Assembly: GCA_963784425.1 (NCBI GenBank)
Contig: CAWARM010000015.1
Span: forward strand, 124,001 to 188,000
Origin: SHZL01 sp963784425
GTDB taxonomy: Bacteria > Pseudomonadota > Gammaproteobacteria > Xanthomonadales > SZUA-36
Length of the DNA stretch: 64,000 nucleotides
Direction: 5' to 3'
The notes under the pieces were generated by a model that was not told the DNA's origin, searched no databases, and was given only the letters and a program-made list of their open reading frames with translations. Shown piece by piece: positions 9,763-17,968 of the stretch (the first letter of the stretch is position 1; every line of letters starts with the position of its first letter). Made by a program: the position numbers and the translations under genes.

Positions 9763-12446
9763 CCTGTAACAGGCCGCTAGTGATGGCTGCTGCGGCATTG
9801 TGCACACAACGATTTGCCAGCCTCTGCGGGATTTTGTTTGCCGCTCTGATGCTGGCGCCGCTCCCGGCTGTGGCCTGGCTCGACCTGTCTGCCGCCCGCG
9901 TTGAACACCTGCAAAACGGCATGACGCTGATCGTTCTGGAAGACCACAGCCTGCCGGTGGTGAGTGTGCAAATGCTCTACCGGGTGGGAGCGCGCAACGA
10001 ACCGGCGGGTGCGACCGGCCTCGCCCATTTCCTCGAACACATGGCGTTTCGCGATTCAGCCAATTTCCCTGACACGCAGTTGGTGAGCTCGATCTATGCG
10101 GCCGGCGGCGAATGGCATGGCTATACCTGGCTGGACCAGACCACGTATTTCGCCACGGCACCCAAAGAGGATCTGGATTTGCTGTTGCGCATCGAAGCAG
10201 ACCGCATGACGCGGCTGGATATTTCAGCCAAGGACGTGGACGTGGAGCGCGGCGCAGTCCTTACCGAGATGCACAGCTACGAAAATGATCCGGCTTCGGT
10301 GCTGCAGGACAACGTGATGTACCTGGTTTTTCTGGCCCACCCGTATCGCAACAACACCATAGGCTGGGAAAGCGATGTCGCCGCGATCAGCCGCGATGAT
10401 ATCTTGGCTTTTTACCGGCAGAACTACCACCCGGGGAACGCCGTCCTGGCCGTGGTGGGCGATGTGAACAGCAAAGCAGTGGTGCAGCAGGTCAATGCCC
10501 TGTTCGCCGAAATTCCTGGCAAGCCTGCAACGCCGCTGCCACATACCATCGAGCCAGTGCAGAACGGCGAACGCCGCATTCGCCTGCAGGGCGAGCTGGA
10601 CAGGAAATACCTCAAGATCGTCTACCGTGCACCTGCAGCCAATAGCCCTGACTATGCCGCCTTTCTGATCGCTCAGGACATCCTGGCTGGTGGTTCGGGA
10701 GTCAGCTTCCTGCAGAACGACTGGGGAACACCAGTACGCGCTGATGCGCCGCTGGCCCAGATTGCCAATACCGAGAATCCGGGGGCTGGAAATGGCGGTG
10801 AAGTCAGCACGTGGTTTCCGCCTTCAGCGCAGGACTATGTGTTTGCCATCAACGGCCTCTTCGCGCCGGACGCCGACGAAACCGCCATTGAATCCGCCAT
10901 TGAGCAGCAGATTCGCGCCACGCAGCAGTGGATGCAGGCGGGTGAAGTGAGCGCGCAGAATGCGCTGGACCTTGCCAGGCAACGGGTGCAGCGCGAACTC
11001 GTTTTCGATGTAGAGACTACCGAAGATGCAGCCCATCAACTGGCATTTTTTGCCGGACTGGATGCACTGCAGGCCCTGGAGACCCTGCCCCAGACCGTGG
11101 CCACTATCAGCACCCTGGATGTCGCCCGTGTCATGGCCAGGTACCTGCGCAGCGATAGCAGAAACATTGCCTGGTACGTGCCGCACGAAGCCTCTGAGCT
11201 GGCCAGCTCCGGACCCCCGGTCTCAGACTCCAAGGTCCTGGCAGCCGAAGCCACAAAACCCCAAGGCCTGAAACCTGAAGATTCAAAGTCTCAGGATGCA
11301 AAATCCAGGGGCGCAAAATCCGCACGCTTAAGTGCTGCGACAAACAGTGAGCCGGAGCTGCGGCAGTTAAGCAATGGTGTGCCGGTCCTGCTGCAGCACT
11401 CCGCCCTGTCGACTACGCTTAGCCTGAGGGTCATAACGCCAGGGGCGGATTTTCCTGCAAACAATGCGACTGAAGGGCCAGTCCAGACAGTCATAGGGTC
11501 CAACCAACCAGGCTGGGGTTTGTCCTCTCTGGGATTTGATGTGTTACCGGATGAACTCGGGGTAGCCATCGACGAGGCGCGCAGGGTGCTGGAGTCAGCG
11601 GTCAGTGCCGCTGCTCCTGGCTCAACAGCAAGCCGGTCCGCCAGTAACCGCGACCCGGCCGAGGTTCTGCAAGCGTACTTCAGCGAGATCCTGGGTCTGA
11701 GTCCTGGTGCGGTGGCCGGTGCACCGGTGGGTAAAACTCCCCTCGCCCCGCTGCTGCTGGTGCTCAGTGGTGATTTCGCTGCAAGAGACGCGTTAAAGCA
11801 ACTCGAAAAAGGCTTTGGCGATTTCGCTACCCCGTCGTTCACCGCCCCGGCTGAACCGGCTGACGTGCAGCCTGCAAACGCGCTGGCCATGGACATCGAG
11901 TCCACCCTGCCGCTGCCAGTCGCTCAGGTGCAACTGGGTTACGTGGTGCGGGCGCCTGCGCCCGGCCAACCCTTTGCCGCCGCGTGGCAAATGGCCTTGT
12001 ACATTTTCAGCCACCAATACGAAGGACGGCTGGGACATGAAGCCATCGCCAACCGGGGCTTGATTTATTACATCGACAGCGACTACCAGACCGATGGCCG
12101 CACCGGCTGGATCACGCTGAGCATGGGGGTGGACCCAGACAAATTGCCGGCAATGCAGCAATTGCTGCGCGCCACGCTGAACGAACTGGTGGATCGCCCG
12201 CCGTCACAGCAGGAAGTGGACGAGGCGCGCCATCATCTGCTGGGCCGCTACCGCAGTGCCGCCCAGAGTAACCCCGAACTGGCAGACCGCCTGGCGCGTG
12301 ACTGGTTATGGTATGGCCAGCCTCTCACCTATAAAGAATTACAACACCGGCTGGACACCGTGCAGCGGCAGGACATTATTGACCTGCTGCCGGCCTTCAC
12401 CCTCGGAACCACAGTATCGATCCTCAACCCCCAGGCGGAACCCTGA
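9759..12446 (+). CDS. M16-family zinc metallopeptidase, secreted, two-domain
   Basis: An 895-residue protein from the GTG at 9759, which overlaps the previous stop (GTGA); an ATG at 9783 is an alternative. A signal-peptide-like segment ends near ALPAVAW. The inverted zinc motif is complete: His90-x-x-Glu93-His94 (LAHFLEHMAF) with third ligand Glu169 (ERGAVLTEMHSYEND). The second M16 half (about residues 530-890) lacks the zinc motif, as is usual, but keeps the GRLGHEAIANRGLIYYI segment. Between the halves, residues about 490-525 form a Lys/Ser/Ala-rich linker of near-repeats (TKPQGLKPEDSKSQDAKS), unusual for the family. Likely degrades peptides in the periplasm; the overlap suggests function with the upstream metallohydrolase. 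Confidence 0.88.
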   Translation: MTCNRPLVMAAAALCTQRFASLCGILFAALMLAPLPAVAWLDLSAARVEHLQNGMTLIVLEDHSLPVVSVQMLYRVGARNEPAGATGLAHFLEHMAFRDSANFPDTQLVSSIYAAGGEWHGYTWLDQTTYFATAPKEDLDLLLRIEADRMTRLDISAKDVDVERGAVLTEMHSYENDPASVLQDNVMYLVFLAHPYRNNTIGWESDVAAISRDDILAFYRQNYHPGNAVLAVVGDVNSKAVVQQVNALFAEIPGKPATPLPHTIEPVQNGERRIRLQGELDRKYLKIVYRAPAANSPDYAAFLIAQDILAGGSGVSFLQNDWGTPVRADAPLAQIANTENPGAGNGGEVSTWFPPSAQDYVFAINGLFAPDADETAIESAIEQQIRATQQWMQAGEVSAQNALDLARQRVQRELVFDVETTEDAAHQLAFFAGLDALQALETLPQTVATISTLDVARVMARYLRSDSRNIAWYVPHEASELASSGPPVSDSKVLAAEATKPQGLKPEDSKSQDAKSRGAKSARLSAATNSEPELRQLSNGVPVLLQHSALSTTLSLRVITPGADFPANNATEGPVQTVIGSNQPGWGLSSLGFDVLPDELGVAIDEARRVLESAVSAAAPGSTASRSASNRDPAEVLQAYFSEILGLSPGAVAGAPVGKTPLAPLLLVLSGDFAARDALKQLEKGFGDFATPSFTAPAEPADVQPANALAMDIESTLPLPVAQVQLGYVVRAPAPGQPFAAAWQMALYIFSHQYEGRLGHEAIANRGLIYYIDSDYQTDGRTGWITLSMGVDPDKLPAMQQLLRATLNELVDRPPSQQEVDEARHHLLGRYRSAAQSNPELADRLARDWLWYGQPLTYKELQHRLDTVQRQDIIDLLPAFTLGTTVSILNPQAEP

Positions 12447-12479
12447 TAACGATCCCGGACCCAGGGAATTGGCGCTGCT

Positions 12480-12896
12480 ATGACCATGCACAAGACAATC
12501 CTGCTACTGGCGTTGGCTGCACTGGGTGGTTGCGCCTCTGCCGCTGGTGAACGTTCAGCCGCCAACACTTGCGGTGGCAGTAGCATGATTGAGACCCAGC
12601 TGTTTTTTGGCCTGAGCCGGCCAGGGGGTGGCACGGTCAGCGACAGCGACTGGAATGAATTTCTGCGGGCAGAGATCGCCCCTCGCTTTGCCGAAGGCTT
12701 CAGCGTGATCGATAGCAGGGGTTTCTGGCTGGACGGTAAGAGCAAGCAGACTATCACGGAGGATAGCAAAATCATTTCCCGCCTGCTGCGGCCGGGCGAT
12801 GCTGAAGAAATAGCGCAGATCATCGATGCCTACAGGAAGGAATTTGAGCAGGAATCTGTCCTGCGCGTTGACACGCCGGTTTGTGCAAAATTTTAG
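12480..12896 (+). CDS. DUF3574 family lipoprotein
   Basis: A 138-residue protein with a lipoprotein signal: MTMHKTILLLALAALGGC, lipobox LGGC. The body matches DUF3574 as I remember it: ETQLFFGLSRPGG, WNEFLRAEIAPRFAEGFSV, then a region ending DAYRKEFEQESVLRV. The function of the family is unknown to me. It starts 33 nt after the M16 peptidase stop and is probably the last gene of that unit. The next gene is convergent. Confidence 0.8.
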   Translation: MTMHKTILLLALAALGGCASAAGERSAANTCGGSSMIETQLFFGLSRPGGGTVSDSDWNEFLRAEIAPRFAEGFSVIDSRGFWLDGKSKQTITEDSKIISRLLRPGDAEEIAQIIDAYRKEFEQESVLRVDTPVCAKF

Positions 12897-12949
12897 GTGT
12901 CAGCTCATGAACCCGGGAATTGCTGTCAGGCCAGGGTACTCAAAGCAAG

Positions 12950-15118
12950 CTACTCAAAGCCGTTTTTGAAGACCATTTCGGGCAAGGGTACCGCCAGCAG
13001 GACATCCGCCAGCGCCTGTTCTTCGAACGCTACAAAGGCAGCGCCGGTTCCATCCAGCCCGAGCGATCCCTGGTAATTGACTGATGTCTCGCTGTTGCTC
13101 AGCAACACGTTATGCTGCGCGGTTGCGCAATTGGAGTCATCACAAAGAGAAATGTAGCCCAAACCGCTGGTTCCGGATGCATAAGCCGGGCGATCACCGG
13201 CCAGCAATTGCAGGGTGTGGATGATGCCGGGCACGTCGATCGGAGACCGAACCGGGGCTGCGCAATCGGCATCGTTGCAAATGGCAAGCTTATTCGGCCC
13301 GTTCTCGATAAACACGGGGCGGTTATCGCTGCGCAATGCCAGCGGCGTGGCATAAAATGTGCTGCTGGTGCCAACCGTGCTGACGCTGGCGCTGAGGCAG
13401 GCGCTGTCGTTGCAACGCACATAGCGCTGCTGGCTGCCCAGGTTGCTGTTGAGTGAATACATGATGATCGGCCGGTCACCGGGCCCGATGATGATGGCGT
13501 AGTTCGCTGTATATGCGCTGTTGGCGGTCGGCTCGTCGACCAGCAGGTGTGAAGTGCCACTGCTGCAATTTACATCGGCACAGTCGAATACGTAGACATC
13601 GTTCTGATTGGAAACGGCATACAGCAAGACCGGCCGGTCATCGGCACGCAGCGCCATCTCGATGAAATCGCTGGTGGAGTTGCCGCTGCCGCTAACCGTG
13701 CGCGCGCTGCCGCTGGTGCAGTCGGCGTTGGCGCAATCATAAAGCTCACTGCCACCTACACTGGAGTAGTAAACAACCGGGCGGTTGTCGGAACGCACCG
13801 CAACCGCCGGCCGGGTATCGCTGTTGGCGCCGGGTAAGCGAACCTGGCTGACGCTGGTGCAGAGTGTATTGCCGCACAGTGCCAGCCAGGGTTGACGGTC
13901 ACGGATGTAGGCAACCACACCACGGCCATTCGGGCGCATTGCCAGGCGGGCGGCGCCGACTGAGTGGCCATTGATTGCAGTCCGTTTGACCATGTTGGCG
14001 CAAGCGGCGCCGGTGCATTGCACGGAACGCACATCCTTACGCAGCGATTCCTGGTAAAAAACCAGCGGGAAGCCACTGCTGACCGTCATGAATGACTTGC
14101 CAGCAATGCCCGCGCCGGTGTCAAACAGCAGCGCCTGCGGACTGGTGCAGGGCAGGTCCGTACACTGGGTGCCGCGCAGGCTGTTGCTGGCAGGATCAAA
14201 TTGGGAAACCAGCAGGTTACCCGCCGCCGAACGGGTGGCCGACGGCCGATAGCCGTGGCCAGCCGCACCCAGTTGAATTTGACTGCTGGTGGTGCAGGTC
14301 GCATCCAGGCACCGCAGCCGTTGCAGCGAGTTGCCAGCGGTTTCCGCCACACCATATCGAGAAAACCACTGCCGTCCACGCTTAGCGAAGGTTCCGCAGC
14401 ATTGGCAATGGTAAAAAAGGAGAAGGTGGTGTAAGGCGACTGAGTGCTGGCTACGATCACTGCACCCGTGGTGCGGTCTTCATAGGCAATCCACAGCGTG
14501 GTGCCACCGAACACCATGCTGGAATTGTGGCCGCGATCATTGGTCCCGTTGACCAATACCGAACTGCCGGAATCGCAGATCGCCGTGGCACAGCGGTAGA
14601 GCCGCATGTCGCCATTGTCCACGTCGTAGTAGCCGATCAGCCCAAACCCGGTAGCGGGATCAATCACGACAGAGGTGTCCTGCCCGACATTACCGCTGCT
14701 CTCCAGCGTGCGCTCGATACCGCCGACAGAAGAACAATCGACCGATGAGCATCCAGGGCCATCAGGTCGCCGTTGGTGGCATCGTAATAGGCAACCAGGG
14801 GGCGATTATTGAGGGCGCTGCGAGTTGCCGCGCTGACATAACGCCCACGATCCTTGCTGGTATCGGTCAGCGTGCGCGTGCTGGAACAGACCTGGCCGTA
14901 GCAGGTCGATCCGATCAGCCGCCTTGGTCCGCCAGGTAGAAAAAGCCATTGAAGCTGCTAGGCCTGGGGGTCAGCGCGAAGTGTTCACCAAGATCATTGT
15001 CGCCATCGATGGCCTGCAATCGATAGCCATCACCGGGTACTGGTTGTGCAAGCGCTGCGTGCAAGGGGAGCACTGCTGTCGCCAGCAACAGGCTGCGCCA
15101 ACACAGACTAAAGTTCAC
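12950..15118 (-). pseudogene. Secreted Cys-motif repeat protein ending in VFKNGFE, broken by three frameshifts
   Basis: The reading passes through all three minus frames. It starts at 15118 with a signal peptide (MNFSLCWRSLLLATAVLPLH, then AALAQPVPG), then shifts at about 14917, 14752 and 14347. Each is explained by one missing base, and restoring it gives continuous protein (for example CYGQVCSSTRTLTDTS, then CSSVDCSSV, then CLDATCTTSSQIQ). The body is a tandem array of units of roughly 45-60 residues, each with a paired-cysteine motif (CADVNCSSGTS, CANADCTSGSA, CNDADCAAPV) and an R(S/A)D(N/D)RPV strand, which suggests a propeller-like fold. The protein ends LPEMVFKNGFE. I did not recognise a function. 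It is either a decaying gene or a real one with sequence errors; all three shifts fit a shortened CC, TT or GGG run. Confidence 0.72.
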
Positions 15119-15313
15119 ACGGCACCTCCACCTTCAATGGCAGCTGATCACTCACACAGAGCCTACGAGTAGTAAGCAGAGTAGAAGTCCTTTCACGCGA
15201 TAGCAAGGGGGATTTGCGCGAAAACTCACTGAGAAAGCACTCGACACAAATCCTTTGATCTGCGGCGCGATGGCGGTTATTCTGCTGCGTACTTGCAGAG
15301 GAACCCGCACAGC

Positions 15314-16382
15314 ATGATTCTCAGGATTCTGGTCACCGCGTTTTCGCTTTGTTTGGCACAGACCGCGTAGTAGTGTAGACCTTAACGCCTGCGTGGGCAC
15401 CGCGGCGGAACTGGAAGCAGCCCTGGTGGCGGCCGTCAGCAACGGCAGTTCGATTGACACCATCAAGATTCGCATCGGCACGTATAAGTCGGCCACTAAC
15501 CCCTTTGGCTCCAGCGGGTCATTTCCCGGCGGAGACTCGATCACGATTGAAGGGGGCTGGTCGGGCACCATGGGCGATCCCTGCCAGACACAGTCCACTG
15601 ATCCGTCGCTGACCGTGATCGACGGTGAGGGCGTCCGCGGCGGCATGGAGCTGTCGCACTGGGTGGGCGCGGGATCGATCACCGTGCGCAATCTGACTTT
15701 TCAGAACGGCCACCGTGAAAAAGTGAACAACATCAATGACCGTGGTGGTGGCTTGTACATCACGGGTTCGGCGGGAAATACGGCCGACGTGCTGGTAGAG
15801 CGTTGCATCTTTCGCAACAACTATGCTCGTTACTGGGCGGGGGTTTGCGTGCGCTCAAGCGATGGCGGCACCATAACGGTGCGTAACAACCTGTTGGTGG
15901 GCAACACGGCGCCGAAAGGCGCGGCACATGCTACGTATTTGGAAACAACGGCTCTCAGCTACGTTTCAAACAACACCGTCACCGGCAATATTGCCTCAAG
16001 CCGGAAGTCACGCAACGCGACTCTGGCGATTCGATGGCAGCAACACAGTGACAGCTGACCAACAATATTTTCTGGAACAACACCAGCGGCGCGCAAACCG
16101 ACCTGTTCGGGCCCACAGTGCTGTTGATCAGCAACGACATCCAGAAGATCTCGCAGACGCCTGCCGCCGGCAGTAGTGGCAACATCAGCGTCGATCCGCA
16201 GGTTCGTTGGCGCAAACGATTTTCGGCCTGTCAGCAGCTCACCGCTGATCAACATCGGGGTGAACGTCCCGCTCGGTGGCCTGAGCTTCGCTTGATCTGG
16301 ACGGTCTGGCGCGCGTGCAGACGGCCACGGTAGACCTGGGAGCGTACGAGTTCTCCTTCTGTTTCTTGATGGTTTCGAATAA
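15314..16382 (+). pseudogene. Secreted right-handed beta-helix protein, several frameshifts
   Basis: It begins at the ATG at 15314 with a signal peptide (MILRILVTAFSLCLAQTA), loses frame near 15365-15380, then runs as VDLNACVGTAAELEAAL through a beta-helix rich in asparagine ladders (ITVRNLTFQNGH, VERCIFRNN, ITVRNNLLVGNT). Further shifts near 16002, 16054, 16202, 16287 and 16352 are needed to keep the protein reading through LTNNIFWNN, GNISVDPQ, FVGANDFRP, LDLDGLARVQTATVDLGAYE to the end LFLDGFE at the TAA at 16380. The shifts go both ways. The fold resembles pectin-lyase-like, choice-of-anchor proteins; the substrate is unknown. So many indels in 1.1 kb favour a pseudogene or very poor sequence. 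Confidence 0.65.
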
Positions 16383-16415
16383 ACTGGCCGGAATAATGAG
16401 CCAGCAGAACTTGCA

Positions 16416-17660
16416 CTAATGCGCCACACCCGATGCAGCCCCTTCATCAATCAGCCGCCCGGTGGTGAAACGTTCTAACTGGAATGGCCGCAACAGGGGA
16501 TGGGGTTCATCGTTAACAATGGTGTGCGCCAGCGTGTCGCCACCCGCCGGAATGGCCTTGTAGCCCCCGGTACCCCAACCGGTTGAGACATAAAGGTTTT
16601 CAATCGGTGTTTTACCCACGATGGGACTGACGTCGGGTGCCATGTCGCATATACCCGCCCATTGCCGCATCATGCGCAAGCGGCTGAATACGGGCAGCAA
16701 TTCCATCAGCGCCTGCATGCTTTCCTGCTGTACCGGCAGGCCACCTCTTTGCGCGTAGGAGTTATACAGGTCTGCACCACCCCCGATCACCAGCTCCCCC
16801 CGGTCCGACTGGCTGACATACACATGAATGTGCCCGGACATCAGGCCGACATTGAGTATGGGCTTGACCGGCTCGGTCACCATCGCCTGCAATGCCACGC
16901 TGGTGATGGGCAGGCGCAGGCCGGCCATCGCTGCCAGGTGCCCGCTGTGACCGGCTACGCACAGCGCAATGCGGTCGGCAGATATCCTGCCCCGGGTAGT
17001 TTCCAATGAAGTTACGCGACTGTCCGAAGTGTTCATGCCGGTTACTTCGCACTGCTGCACGATATCCACGCCGGCCGCCGATGCCGCACGGGCATAACCC
17101 CACACCACGGGATCGTGCCGCGTGATACCTGCACGCTTCTGGATAAAACCGCCATGGACAGGAAAGCGGCAATCCAGGTTGATGTACGGTATGTATTTTT
17201 TTATGTCTTCACGTGACAGCATTGCTGAATCAATGCCATTCATGTCGATGGCATTGGCCCAGCGGCGACACAGGTCCATCTCGTGGGGGCTGTTGCACAG
17301 CACCAGGATGCCACGCTGGCTGAACATGACGTTCATGTTGATTTCACTGGCGAGATTTTCGTACAACTGCAGCGAGTGTTCGTAAAAGGCGCCACTTTCG
17401 GGATAGAAATAATTGGAACGGCACACCTGCGTATTGCGCCCAGAATTACCGCCGCCAAGGTGGCCTTTTTCCAGCACGGCAACGCGCTTCATGCCGTGGT
17501 ACTTCGCGAGGTAATACGCCGTGGCCAGGCCGTGCCCGCCCGCACCCACGATGACTACGTCGTAGTGAGCTTGCGGTTCTGCATCGCGCCACGCCCGCGG
17601 CCAGTAACGATGGCCAGCCAGGGCGCCACGCAGCAGTGAAAAGCCGGAATACGCGCGCAT
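16416..17660 (-). CDS. soxB: Sarcosine oxidase beta subunit (FAD-dependent)
   Basis: A 414-residue flavoprotein of the heterotetrameric sarcosine oxidase beta family, which demethylates sarcosine to glycine in the cytoplasm. The N-terminal dinucleotide-binding motif is clear (DVVIVGAGGHGLATAYYLAK, residues about 34-53), followed by NSGRNTQVCRSNYFYPES and a C-terminal GWGTGGYKAIPAGG. The end, LIDEGAASGVAH, is typical of the family. A good ribosome site (GGAGG) precedes the ATG at 17660. It is intact although its neighbours on both sides are frameshifted. The alpha, gamma and delta subunit genes are not adjacent; only a 55-residue membrane protein gene lies 27 nt upstream. Confidence 0.92.
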   Translation of the reverse strand: MRAYSGFSLLRGALAGHRYWPRAWRDAEPQAHYDVVIVGAGGHGLATAYYLAKYHGMKRVAVLEKGHLGGGNSGRNTQVCRSNYFYPESGAFYEHSLQLYENLASEINMNVMFSQRGILVLCNSPHEMDLCRRWANAIDMNGIDSAMLSREDIKKYIPYINLDCRFPVHGGFIQKRAGITRHDPVVWGYARAASAAGVDIVQQCEVTGMNTSDSRVTSLETTRGRISADRIALCVAGHSGHLAAMAGLRLPITSVALQAMVTEPVKPILNVGLMSGHIHVYVSQSDRGELVIGGGADLYNSYAQRGGLPVQQESMQALMELLPVFSRLRMMRQWAGICDMAPDVSPIVGKTPIENLYVSTGWGTGGYKAIPAGGDTLAHTIVNDEPHPLLRPFQLERFTTGRLIDEGAASGVAH

Positions 17661-17687
17661 GTGCCTCCGGGCTGAAAGGACTGGCTA

Positions 17688-17855
17688 TCAGCCGTGGACA
17701 AAAATGGCGTAATAAATCACGTAGAACCAGCCAAACAGGCCGTGGAGGATCGCCCAGCCCAGGGAATGGTTAACGTTGAAAGATACCGCCATGGCCAGTG
17801 CAGAACCGAAACCCACACCGTGCCAACCAAACTGACTTACCCTGATCTGGCTCAT
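17688..17855 (-). CDS. Small membrane protein, 55 residues, upstream of soxB
   Basis: The ATG at 17855 is preceded by a clear ribosome site (GGGAGTCAGGT). The product starts MSQIRVSQFGWHGVGFGSAL and ends YVIYYAIFVHG, with two probable membrane-spanning hydrophobic stretches. The stop is 27 nt before the soxB start and both genes share the strand, so they are likely cotranscribed. I have a faint memory of similar short proteins with a GWxxLHGxxGWxYVIY pattern, but no function. Membrane anchoring of, or transport linked to, sarcosine metabolism is speculation. Confidence 0.65.
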   Translation of the reverse strand: MSQIRVSQFGWHGVGFGSALAMAVSFNVNHSLGWAILHGLFGWFYVIYYAIFVHG

Positions 17856-17968
17856 ACCTGACTCCCGTTAGCGTTGTGAGACTTTAATGTACCCCAACTA
17901 CAGCCGGAACCGCCATGGTGGGGACTGCCCTGGCCGCCGCCCGGTCCACGGGAACGCCCCGGCCAGAA

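Noticed and set aside
8851..10161. Minus-strand 436-residue open frame
   Set aside because: Antisense to the metallohydrolase and M16 genes, whose motifs are intact on the plus strand.
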